NCBI GenBank assembly: GCA_016937155.1 | Contig: JAFGWM010000040.1 | Coordinates: 85,267-149,266 of the forward strand | Length of the DNA stretch: 64,000 nucleotides | Direction: 5' to 3' | Origin: Deltaproteobacteria bacterium | GTDB lineage: Bacteria > Myxococcota_A > Polyangia > HGW-17 | Part shown: positions 34,948-43,100 of the stretch, one piece after another | How the letters are laid out: every line of letters begins with the position of its first letter | How positions within the stretch are numbered: the first letter of the stretch is position 1 | The notes under the pieces: generated by a model | What the model saw: only the letters and a program-made list of their open reading frames with translations | Databases searched by the model: none | What the model was told of the DNA's origin: nothing | Position numbers and translations under genes: made by a program

Positions 34948-36242
34948 AATAGAGAATTCTGTTTTTCTACACTCATTTTTATAATAATATCAAATATTTT
35001 TTTTAATTCAGATTTGTCAAGATCACTTCTTTCGATTTCTGAAAGCCAGAAATTCCATAACTCTTCTTCTCTGGAGGGATCTTTTACCGGTATTCCTGAC
35101 AGTTTTTTTAGATCAGCAATTTTCTCAACAGTGTTCATTCGTTCCTGAAGAATACTTATGAGTTCTAAATCCAGTCTGGAAATATCTGTTCGTAAATCAC
35201 CAATGGTTTTTTCAGACTTCAGTTTATTCTGGATATAAATTGCATCAAGAAGGGTTATTGATATCATGGAGCGGACAACTTCACTTATTTTTGGAGCAAT
35301 GCAGAAATCATGTCGTCCACCTGAGATATATTCAACTTCTTCACCGTTAAAATTTTTTCCAGTGACTTTTTTTCCGACAGTTGGAACAGGCTTAACCGCC
35401 ACTTTTATGTTGATATCATTTCCATCAGATATTCCCCCTGTAATTCCCCCGTCATTTTCAACATTTTCAAGATATTTAGTTCCTTTTATTTCTGTGGAAT
35501 TAAAACCCATACCAAAGGATATACCTTTTACTCCTCCTATGCTCATTATAGAAGCAGCAAGAAGAGAATCCAGTTTCATTGCCACAGGATCGCCTATACC
35601 TGGATTTATTTTGCATATTCTAGCAGATACTGTACCCCCTACACTGTCTTCAGAATCAATTAGGGTTTTTGAAAACTGTTCGAGTATGGGTATTTTTTCG
35701 GGATCTGGAATTCTGTATGGATTTTTATAAATAAACTCCGGATCTTTTAATTCAAAATTCAATTCGCCGATTGAAGAAACCCATGATGTAATGGATATTC
35801 CCATTTCATTGAGAATTCTGCCGGCAAAATATCCACCAATTGATCTACTGGCAGTTTCGCGCCCTGAAAGTCGCCCTCCACCCCTGTAATCATAATTTCC
35901 AAACTTTTTAAACCAAGCATAATCACCATGTCCATTACGAAAAATATTTTTAAGATGCAGATAATCATCAGAACTATGATTAGAGTTTTTCAACAGTATA
36001 CAAACTGGAGAACCGGTAGTTTTACCATTAAAAATGCCTGAAATAATTATGGGAAAATCCTTCTCTTTTCTTCTGGAACTCAGTTCTCCTCCGGGGTGTC
36101 TTAGATTCAAAAACTCAGATAGATGGGTTTCTGAAAAATCAAGGTTACCAGGTATACCATCAATAACGGCTCCGATATAATCACCATGAGATTCACCGAA
36201 GGTTGTTACTGAAAAAAGATCTCCAAACGTGTTGAACCACAT
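34944..36242 (-). CDS. aroC: Chorismate synthase fused to chorismate mutase
   Basis: Residues about 1-335 are chorismate synthase (EPSP to chorismate, FMN-dependent): FSVTTFGESHG, FRNGHGDYAWFKKFGNYDYRGGG in pattern with the conserved His, GRETASR, and HDFCIAPKISEVV. Residues about 345-432 form an AroQ-type chorismate mutase helix bundle: LRTDISRLDLELISILQERM, IADLKKLSGIPVKDPSREE, with the Arg, Lys and Glu positions of the active site. The fusion would make chorismate and convert it to prephenate. Its frame is open to 36278, but the ATG at 36242 has AGGAGG eight bases upstream. It overlaps aroK by 50 bases. Last gene of the aro operon. Confidence 0.94.
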   Translation of the reverse strand: MWFNTFGDLFSVTTFGESHGDYIGAVIDGIPGNLDFSETHLSEFLNLRHPGGELSSRRKEKDFPIIISGIFNGKTTGSPVCILLKNSNHSSDDYLHLKNIFRNGHGDYAWFKKFGNYDYRGGGRLSGRETASRSIGGYFAGRILNEMGISITSWVSSIGELNFELKDPEFIYKNPYRIPDPEKIPILEQFSKTLIDSEDSVGGTVSARICKINPGIGDPVAMKLDSLLAASIMSIGGVKGISFGMGFNSTEIKGTKYLENVENDGGITGGISDGNDINIKVAVKPVPTVGKKVTGKNFNGEEVEYISGGRHDFCIAPKISEVVRSMISITLLDAIYIQNKLKSEKTIGDLRTDISRLDLELISILQERMNTVEKIADLKKLSGIPVKDPSREEELWNFWLSEIERSDLDKSELKKIFDIIIKMSVEKQNSLF

Positions 36243-36711
36243 GAACCACCTCCTCAGTTGTAAGAATACCGGTATCAACTGATAACAGGGAAGAATCTGA
36301 GTACCTTAAAATGCGTCTTGAAAGTAAATTTTTAATCTGATCCTCAATATCATCGTCCATATTGTAAACAGGTCTTGGAGTTGATAGTATCCTTGATGTC
36401 AAAATCTCAGTTGAGGTTTTGAGCCATATAGTAAAATTATGTTTTAAAATTTCCATTGAATTGGGATTTTCTATGATACCACCACCACAACTGATTATAT
36501 TTCCACCAGTTGACAGCTTTTTCAGGAGTTGATATTCAATCTCTCTGAATTCGCTCTGCCTGTTTTTAATCCAGTTTTCAATAGTAAATCCATAATGAGA
36601 TTCAATAATTGAATCCGTATCATGAAGTTCCAGATCAAGATATTTTGCCAACTCCATTCCAACGGTGGTTTTTCCACTTCCTGGCATTCCTATTAATATT
36701 ATTGATTTCAT
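36193..36711 (-). CDS. aroK: Shikimate kinase
   Basis: Phosphorylates shikimate at O3 with ATP. The 172-residue protein has Walker A GMPGSGKTTVG, the shikimate-binding DTDSIIE and Arg in FREIE, the GGG loop (ISCGGGIIENP) and the lid Arg region (STPRPVYN). Length fits the family. ATGA overlap with aroA upstream; the unusually long 50-base overlap with aroC downstream adds a C-terminal tail (VVQHVWRSFFSNNLR). Confidence 0.95.
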   Translation of the reverse strand: MKSIILIGMPGSGKTTVGMELAKYLDLELHDTDSIIESHYGFTIENWIKNRQSEFREIEYQLLKKLSTGGNIISCGGGIIENPNSMEILKHNFTIWLKTSTEILTSRILSTPRPVYNMDDDIEDQIKNLLSRRILRYSDSSLLSVDTGILTTEEVVHVVQHVWRSFFSNNLR

Positions 36712-37898
36712 TTTAATTTATCCAGTTCTTTCCAGAAATCAGGAAAACTCTTATTGACACAAGTTGTTGATTTAACGGATATTCGTGGATTCGCAAGTGA
36801 AATAATACCGAAAGTCATGGCCATTCTATGATCAAAAAAGGAATCAAGAATAACAGTCTTTAAATCCAATTTGGGATGAACTGTAAGTGTGCCCTTATTG
36901 TAATATATTTTCATGCCGGTTTTTCTTAGTTCATTAACCAGAACGAGTGGTCTTGCACTTTCCTTGTAAATGGTTTTATCAACACCGTGAAGATACAGAA
37001 TTCTATTGCCGGCAACTGCAAGAGATGTCATGGGTGCTATTAGATCCGGATAATCAGTGAGATTGAAATGGTTTGAAATATTATTTATATAATCATGTGA
37101 ATACTGGAAAAAAACTTTATCCCCCTGGGAGAAGTTATGAGTATTTCGGTTTATAATTTTATTATTGTAACCCGTTAGTACGATACTTTTCCCGGTAATA
37201 TATTGTGCAGCGTGAAAAAAAGCCGCAGCACTTAAATCCGGTTCAATAGAATATTTATCAATTTTAATCTTCGAGCTATTCTCAAAACTGTATGAACGCA
37301 TGCTTTTTTTTATGGAAATTCCAAATTCAGATATAATATTTTCGGTCATTTCCACATACGGACGACTCACAACTTCCTTTGTATATTTGATTTTTGTATT
37401 TACTGCTCTGAAGGGAGAAACCAGCATAAGGGCGCTGAGATATTGAGAGGTATGGGTTGTATCAACAAATATCTTTCGATTGTAGAATCTTCTTTGAAGT
37501 TCAACAAAATACCTGTCAGAATCAGAAACAGCGACTCCAGATGTTCTAAGAGCTTTAAACATACCACTTATGGGTCTCAATTTCATCCTTTCATCACAAT
37601 CTAATTTGAGTTGTCCTTTTCCAACCAGAGAAAGTGCAGATAAAAACCGAATAGTTGTTCCTCCATCTCCTGTATATATAATTTGATTCGGAAAAACGAT
37701 TTTATCCGGAAAAATCATTAACCGGTAATTGTTCTGTATTTCAAATTTTACTCCACATAATTCCAGTGCTTTTTTGAGAAAAACAGAGTCGCTTGAATCT
37801 GAGTAATTTTCAAGTAGTACAGGATGATCTGAGAGTGAAGCAAGAATAAGTGCTCTCTGAGTCAGGGATTTTGATGAAGGGATGTTAATATAAATCAA
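36708..37898 (-). CDS. aroA: 3-phosphoshikimate 1-carboxyvinyltransferase (EPSP synthase)
   Basis: Joins shikimate-3-phosphate and PEP. Recognisable blocks in about 396 residues: SSKSLTQRALILA (substrate Lys, Ser, Arg), YTGDGGTTIRFL (worn form of GNAGTAMR), PDLSAAAFFHAAQ, the Lys/Arg site KESARPLVLVNELRKTG and DHRMAM. The sequence is divergent and Asn/Ser-rich with a very short N-terminus. The longest frame begins at a TTG (37910); the TTG at 37898 has GAGG six bases upstream and is preferred. Both starts lie within the end of aroDE. Confidence 0.93.
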   Translation of the reverse strand: MIYINIPSSKSLTQRALILASLSDHPVLLENYSDSSDSVFLKKALELCGVKFEIQNNYRLMIFPDKIVFPNQIIYTGDGGTTIRFLSALSLVGKGQLKLDCDERMKLRPISGMFKALRTSGVAVSDSDRYFVELQRRFYNRKIFVDTTHTSQYLSALMLVSPFRAVNTKIKYTKEVVSRPYVEMTENIISEFGISIKKSMRSYSFENSSKIKIDKYSIEPDLSAAAFFHAAQYITGKSIVLTGYNNKIINRNTHNFSQGDKVFFQYSHDYINNISNHFNLTDYPDLIAPMTSLAVAGNRILYLHGVDKTIYKESARPLVLVNELRKTGMKIYYNKGTLTVHPKLDLKTVILDSFFDHRMAMTFGIISLANPRISVKSTTCVNKSFPDFWKELDKLK

Positions 37899-39213
37899 AA
37901 TCCGCCTCAATATCTTCCATGCTGATACTCTGTCCTGTAATCAGAAATATCTGGGGGATTCCCTGAAGTCTCCAGAAATAATCACCAGGGATGATTGTAT
38001 CAAAAACAGAATAAAAATTTCGATTCCAGACAGGGAGATCCAGTAGTATTGAGCTTTTAATTCTGCGGTTGGTAATATCAAATGGATGTGAAGAAGAGTT
38101 AACTTCTAAGGGAAGTGTATTTATGAAAAGTGTATCAGAAAAAACTTTCTCCGTTAGCTTCGAGTTTCTTGGTAATAAAGTTATTTTTCCGCTAAATCCT
38201 AATTCTTTGAGTGCCCCAACAGCAGTTTTTGAAGTCGCACCATTGCCAGCGATTACAACATTTTTAAACGAATTCTCTTTGAATATCTGAGTGAAAGCCA
38301 GGAAATCGGTATTGAAGCCTGATAATTTATTATTTCTGAGGATTACAGTATTTACAGAACTAGAAATTTCACTGGTTTTATCAATGTTATCACACTGTTT
38401 CATTAAATCAGTTTTTAACGGCATTGTAATACTGCAGCCGGGAGAATTGGTAATTGTCAGAAATCTTTTTAAATCAGGAATGTCTTCACATGATTGATTT
38501 ATATAACAAAAAGGAAAAGAATTTTTTTTGAATATTCTGTTATATACTCTCATTCCAGGACTGCTGAACACGTTTTGTCCCCCAAGAAGAAATACAGGAT
38601 TAAGATTATTTTCCAGTATTCTGCTGGCAATTGCTTTTTCATAGGGAATTTGACCGCTATCAGTGATGCTTTCACTGTTGAGACTAAGAAAAGTCAGATA
38701 ACTTCCAAAATCCTGATACCTCAGCCTTGTGTAAAGTCCATTTTGCCCGGTAGCAATGACAATTGAACCAGGGAATTCTTCTATCGAGGCTTTTAAATAT
38801 TTCAACTGATCAACTGATTTTATTTTAACTGCGAATTTATACCTATAATCCGGTAATTGCCTGAAAATTTTAAGAGCGTCTAAAAATAAATCTGCATCAC
38901 CATGCCAGGATATCAATAAATTATCTTTTGAGATACTGTTCAGATATTCGGAGCTGGAAAGATATTTATCCAGTTCGATATCCACCAAAAAGAAATTTTC
39001 AGATATAAACGGTGAAAGTAAATTAATGGATTTTGAAAAATTCCGATGCCGATGGGTTATTATAACTTTTGATTTCCACGGTGACAGGATTTTTATAATA
39101 TCAGATGGGATATCCGAGAGGAAATCCAAACGGATTTCATTTAATCCAGAAAAATTTGTTAATCTGGAGATTATTTTTTTAGGTTCAGTCTCATTTCCTG
39201 TAAGGCAGATCAT
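37885..39213 (-). CDS. aroDE: Bifunctional 3-dehydroquinate dehydratase (type I)/shikimate dehydrogenase
   Basis: Residues about 1-205 are type I dehydroquinase: LNEIRLDFLSDIP, the His of ITHRHRNFS and the Schiff-base Lys in YKFAVKI. Residues about 206-442 are shikimate dehydrogenase: GCSITMPLKTDLM (catalytic Lys), SVNTVI, GFNTDFLAF (Asp), the NADP loop VIAGNGATSKTAVGAL and QSISMEDIEADF. The domain order equals that of plant and chlamydial AroDE. ATGA overlap with aroB upstream. Together with AroB and AroA this supplies three consecutive steps. The dehydratase half is short and divergent but keeps key residues. Confidence 0.93.
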   Translation of the reverse strand: MICLTGNETEPKKIISRLTNFSGLNEIRLDFLSDIPSDIIKILSPWKSKVIITHRHRNFSKSINLLSPFISENFFLVDIELDKYLSSSEYLNSISKDNLLISWHGDADLFLDALKIFRQLPDYRYKFAVKIKSVDQLKYLKASIEEFPGSIVIATGQNGLYTRLRYQDFGSYLTFLSLNSESITDSGQIPYEKAIASRILENNLNPVFLLGGQNVFSSPGMRVYNRIFKKNSFPFCYINQSCEDIPDLKRFLTITNSPGCSITMPLKTDLMKQCDNIDKTSEISSSVNTVILRNNKLSGFNTDFLAFTQIFKENSFKNVVIAGNGATSKTAVGALKELGFSGKITLLPRNSKLTEKVFSDTLFINTLPLEVNSSSHPFDITNRRIKSSILLDLPVWNRNFYSVFDTIIPGDYFWRLQGIPQIFLITGQSISMEDIEADFDLY

Positions 39214-40289
39214 ATATTTTTTGTTTTCAACTTTTTATTATAACGGACAACTGAATCAAAAAAAAGTTCCTTGTCACATTCCACAGTATAATTAGCACTA
39301 TCTGTGAATGATGGACAGCTTATCATTATTTTTTTATTTACAGCTTTTTTATCTTTAAGAGCTATTTCATAAAGCAAATTATCAAGGGATACACTGTTTA
39401 AATTTTTAAAAAATTTAAATAATGGTTCAGTAAAATGAGAGTAGTCAGCAGAAAAGATTTTCTCGAGTATAAACAATTCAATAATCAATCCTGAAGCTAC
39501 AGCTCTGGAATGAGGAAGTTTCATTTCAGATTGAGTTTCCAGTGCATGTCCAACAGTATGTCCAAGATTGAGGATTTTTCTTATACCGTTTTCAAATGGA
39601 TCAATGGCTACTATTTCTTGTTTGTATGTATATGAATCAACAGCAATCTCATTAAAACCTGCTGATTCTGAAGGTAATAAATTACCGGTTGTAATATCAC
39701 TCCACTCCTTTGAAAAGATGAAATTTTCAAGTTTGGTAAAAAAAACTGATCCTGATAAAACAGCATGTTTGACAGTTTCTGTGATACCATCTTCAATTTC
39801 AGATGAACTGAGAGTGTCAAGAAAATTGAAATTTATATAGATACTGTCAGGAAAATAATATGAACCACAGACATTTTTAATTCCAGAATTATTAATTGCA
39901 GTTTTTCCACCTTGTGAAGCATCAGTAATAGCTGTGACTGTTGTCGGAATGTAGGCAGATTTAATTCCTCTATGAAATATTGAAGCTGCAAATCCTCCAA
40001 TATCTGTTGTTACGCCACCGCCCACACTTAATAATACATCATTCCTGTTGAGACCGAGTTCAGATAATCTTTTGAGTATAGAAAATAATCTTGAGGAATC
40101 TTTTTCTTTCTCCCCGTGAATAATGAGGTGATTGTTTTTGTGAAAAATTTCGGGATAAAGTCTGAAAACATTGTGATCCACAATGACAAGAGGTGCAGCC
40201 TCACATATAATCGAAATTTCATTCATGTTGGGAAATTCAATAACAGTATTTTGGGGGTTATGATTTTTTTTAGACAATTTTTTTCCCAA
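39210..40289 (-). CDS. aroB: 3-dehydroquinate synthase
   Basis: Cyclises DAHP to 3-dehydroquinate with NAD+ and zinc. Seen: SVGGGVTTDIGGFAAS, YIPTTVTAITDASQGGKTAIN in pattern, and the zinc His residues in ILNLGHTVGHALE and PHSRAVASG. Full length (up to 359 residues). The start is a TTG: either 40289 or, with GGGA at the right distance, 40277; both overlap the end of the DAHP synthase gene. The C-terminus overlaps aroDE by four bases. Confidence 0.94.
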   Translation of the reverse strand: MGKKLSKKNHNPQNTVIEFPNMNEISIICEAAPLVIVDHNVFRLYPEIFHKNNHLIIHGEKEKDSSRLFSILKRLSELGLNRNDVLLSVGGGVTTDIGGFAASIFHRGIKSAYIPTTVTAITDASQGGKTAINNSGIKNVCGSYYFPDSIYINFNFLDTLSSSEIEDGITETVKHAVLSGSVFFTKLENFIFSKEWSDITTGNLLPSESAGFNEIAVDSYTYKQEIVAIDPFENGIRKILNLGHTVGHALETQSEMKLPHSRAVASGLIIELFILEKIFSADYSHFTEPLFKFFKNLNSVSLDNLLYEIALKDKKAVNKKIMISCPSFTDSANYTVECDKELFFDSVVRYNKKLKTKNI

Positions 40290-41055
40290 AACAGTTCAAA
40301 TGAAGTTTTATCTGAGAGTGAAGTTTTGTGAACATTTCATGTGTCAGACTCTGAGAACCATCACTGAGTGCAGCTTCAGGATTATTGTGTACTTCAATAA
40401 TAAGTCCATCCGCTCCAGCACCAAGAGCTCCGAGTGCAAGGGGACTTACCAGATTTCGATCTCCGGCAGCATGTGAAGGGTCCACGATTACCGGCCATGG
40501 AGTAGAGTTTTTCAGTCTGATTACTGATGCAAGATCAAGAGTAAACCTGCTGGAATCAGAAAAAGTTCTGATTCCTCTTTCACACATCACTATTTTGTTG
40601 TTTCCATTATTAGAAATATACTGAGCCGCTCCAATCCATTCCTGAACAGTGGAACCGAAACCACGTTTAAGAATTATAACTTTATCCATATTTCCAAGAG
40701 CCTTGAGTAAAGAATAATTATGCATGGATCTTGCTCCTACCTGAATGATATCTGATAATTCAGTTCCGGAGTTAAGCATGTCAGTATCCTGAATTTCGGT
40801 GATAGTGTACATTTGAAATTTTTTTCCGGCTTTATTCAGTATGGATAGCCCTTCAAATCCAAGTCCCTGGAATGTGGAAGGATCAGTTCTTGGTTTGAAA
40901 GTACCCCCCCGAAGAAGTTTTATATCCAGTGAACTGAGAAAAGAAGCAACTGAGTCAAGCTGGTGTTCGGACTCAACTGCACATGGCCCTGCAATCAGTG
41001 AAAAATTATTTTTTTTGATAAACAAACTGTAAATGTACTGCGGATCCAGATTCAT
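40270..41055 (-). CDS. aroF: 3-deoxy-7-phosphoheptulonate synthase, type I-beta
   Basis: First shikimate-pathway step: PEP plus erythrose-4-phosphate to DAHP. The 261-residue protein has the I-beta/KDO8P-like layout: LIAGPCAVES, LLRGGTFKPRTDPSTFQGLG in pattern, IIQVGARSMHNY, ILKRGFG, CERGIRTF, VIVDPSHAAGDR and DGLIIEVHNNPE. There is no N-terminal ACT or chorismate mutase regulatory domain, so feedback control, if any, may depend on the mutase domain that is fused to AroC instead; this is inference. ATGA overlap with the U32 gene. Confidence 0.94.
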   Translation of the reverse strand: MNLDPQYIYSLFIKKNNFSLIAGPCAVESEHQLDSVASFLSSLDIKLLRGGTFKPRTDPSTFQGLGFEGLSILNKAGKKFQMYTITEIQDTDMLNSGTELSDIIQVGARSMHNYSLLKALGNMDKVIILKRGFGSTVQEWIGAAQYISNNGNNKIVMCERGIRTFSDSSRFTLDLASVIRLKNSTPWPVIVDPSHAAGDRNLVSPLALGALGAGADGLIIEVHNNPEAALSDGSQSLTHEMFTKLHSQIKLHLNCFGKKIV

Positions 41056-42275
41056 GGTAACTGCCTTAGTATAAAAACCTTATCACCTGTTCGTATTTTT
41101 CCGGTAATTTCTATTTTTACTCCATAAGAACCACCCTTAACGGTTGACTCAACTGCTTCATGACTGGAGTTCTGAATTGAAAGTATTTCTCCTTCCCAAA
41201 CACCAGTGGTTGGACCAGTTATGAGAAGTCTGTCAGAGATGTTAAATCCTGTAGAAAGAACATCCACATCGAAAACATTTATTTTTGAATAATAATTTTT
41301 TACTTTTCCAACATATTGTTTTCGAAAAGAGGAAGCATTGTTTTCAATAGCAGAAAAATCGTCTGAAGTGGGAGTTCCAAGGAAAAATCCTGGATGATAT
41401 CCCTTGTTATAAACCGTCTGTAGTTCACTTAAAAGTTTATCAGACAACTCTTTGTTAAATGTACCGTTTTTCACAGCATCAATTGCCTCACGATAACATT
41501 TTGTGACAGTATGAACATACCAGGGGTCCCTATTACGTCCCTCAATTTTAAGAATATCAATACCGGATGATATAAGTTTATCCAGAATGGGTATTGTGCA
41601 GAGATCTTTTGGACTGAATATGGTTTGTCTTCCAAAAGATACTTCCTTTCCTGTTTCCAGATCTCTTGCGATATATTTTCTCCGACATGGCTGATTACAC
41701 TCACCACGATTACCGCTTTTCCCGTAAAGCTCCCAGGAAAGGAAACATCTTCCGCTGACGGCCATGCACATTGCCCCATGAGCAAATGCTTCAATTTTGA
41801 GTTTACTTTTTTTTTCAACTAATTCCTTTTTTATTGTTCTGATATTTTCCAGAGAAAGTTCTCTTGCAAAAACAATGGTTTTTATTCCAGCCTGCTCATA
41901 AAAAAAGGCACTCTGAGCATTTGAACAGCTTGCCTGAGTGGATAATGTGATATTCATTCCAAGTTCTTTTGCTTTGGACAAAACAGCAGCATCCCAGGCA
42001 ATTATATGATTAATTCCCTGACTGGAAGCCGAAATCAGAATGTTTTCCATCCTGGAAATTTCGTTGGGGAAAATGATTGTATTGACTGCAAGATAGGGAA
42101 TAACATTGTTTTTTGAAGTAATTTCAACAATTTTTTTAAGCTCATTTAATTCAAAATTGCGGGCTTTAGCTCTCATATTCATGCCACTTATTCCAAAATA
42201 AACAGCATCAGCCCCTGCATTTATTGCGGAATTAAGAGTTTCCCAGTTTCCACATGGAGAAAGTAAACTAGCCAT
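41052..42275 (-). CDS. U32-family protein (RNA hydroxylase/peptidase family, TrhP/RlhA-like)
   Basis: A 407-residue member of the U32 family. It opens SPCGNWETLNSAINAGADAVY and contains EAFAHGAMCMAVSGRCFLS followed by GNRGECNQPCRRKY, the Cys-rich family hallmark likely to bind an iron-sulfur cluster. A C-terminal beta-barrel (GKIRTGDKVFIL) follows. E. coli TrhP (YegQ) hydroxylates U34 of tRNA and RlhA hydroxylates 23S rRNA, both needing prephenate. It heads the aro operon and overlaps the DAHP synthase gene by four bases, which fits a prephenate-dependent hydroxylase. Start ATG with AGGAG eight bases upstream. Substrate RNA unknown. Confidence 0.9.
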   Translation of the reverse strand: MASLLSPCGNWETLNSAINAGADAVYFGISGMNMRAKARNFELNELKKIVEITSKNNVIPYLAVNTIIFPNEISRMENILISASSQGINHIIAWDAAVLSKAKELGMNITLSTQASCSNAQSAFFYEQAGIKTIVFARELSLENIRTIKKELVEKKSKLKIEAFAHGAMCMAVSGRCFLSWELYGKSGNRGECNQPCRRKYIARDLETGKEVSFGRQTIFSPKDLCTIPILDKLISSGIDILKIEGRNRDPWYVHTVTKCYREAIDAVKNGTFNKELSDKLLSELQTVYNKGYHPGFFLGTPTSDDFSAIENNASSFRKQYVGKVKNYYSKINVFDVDVLSTGFNISDRLLITGPTTGVWEGEILSIQNSSHEAVESTVKGGSYGVKIEITGKIRTGDKVFILRQLP

Positions 42276-42497
42276 AAAAATACTCCTGACATGCTTTTAA
42301 AGAAAATATGAAGAATTTCAAGGAAAAATGGGTATTCACAAATTAAGTTGATATTTATTTTGTGTCCCAATCCGAACCAGAGTTAAAAAATTTTAAAAAA
42401 ACTGAAAAAAAGTGAAACTTTTGCGAATAAGACAGGAAAATATAAACAACAAACAATTTTTACGTGGTGTAATAATTGCTAACCAAAGGATATAGTT

Positions 42498-42878
42498 ATG
42501 TTATCAAACAATATGGAGCCAATGTTTTTAGATTGCTACAAATTAAATGAAAATCAGGTAAATACGTTTCTTATTTTAAATAATTTTGTCAGGTGGCAAG
42601 AAACAAAATTGTGGAAAGCAATGAGTAAACTACTAAAATTGAGTCCGGAAATTACATTTAGTCTGTTTCATGATATTTACTTAGGAAATATACCCGATGA
42701 AGATGATGAGATGCAGGTGTTAATAGATAATTGCAAAAGTCTGATAAGACACGATAAGAGATCCCGTAAAATTCTTAAATCCGCAGGAATTACTTTAAAA
42801 ATGCTGGATCAGGGTGAAAAACTGATAGCAGAAATTTATGAATCAATGGAGTCAGAAGGTACTGGTTTTACAAATTAA
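42498..42878 (+). CDS. Hypothetical protein, all-helical
   Basis: A 126-residue soluble, mostly helical and acidic protein with no family I recognise. No signal or membrane segment. AAAGGA precedes the ATG at suitable distance. It stands alone between the divergent aro operon (222 bases of AT-rich leader, in which I see no clear conserved element) and the dehydratase activase gene. Confidence 0.55.
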   Translation: MLSNNMEPMFLDCYKLNENQVNTFLILNNFVRWQETKLWKAMSKLLKLSPEITFSLFHDIYLGNIPDEDDEMQVLIDNCKSLIRHDKRSRKILKSAGITLKMLDQGEKLIAEIYESMESEGTGFTN

Positions 42879-42966
42879 CTCCACTAAAAAACTTACAGGA
42901 TTGAACGATTATAACTAAACTCTGTATTCAATGAAAATCATCTGAGCATCTGTTGAATAACCTCTG

Positions 42967-42995
42967 TTGGAAAATCTAATATAATATATTGTAAT
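42967..42995 (+). promoter_or_regulatory. Candidate promoter of the dehydratase activase gene
   Basis: TTGGAA and TGTAAT (five of six) with 17 bases between, about 100 bases before the TTG start. An inverted repeat begins 13 bases downstream of the -10. Confidence 0.4.
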
Positions 42996-43008
42996 TATAC
43001 TGTTTTTA

Positions 43009-43033
43009 ATAATTATAGTATCACTATAATTAT
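43009..43033. repeat. Perfect inverted repeat, possible operator
   Basis: ATAATTATAG-TATCA-CTATAATTAT: ten-base perfect arms with a five-base spacer, centred about 80 bases before the start of the 1436-codon gene and just downstream of its promoter candidate. Position fits a repressor site covering the transcript start; no T tract follows, so it is not a terminator. Confidence 0.45.
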
Positions 43034-43100
43034 CTATTTGTTTCTTTCTCGATTTATTGGTATATGAAGCTGAAAAATTTTTTTCTCAGGAGATGTTGAA

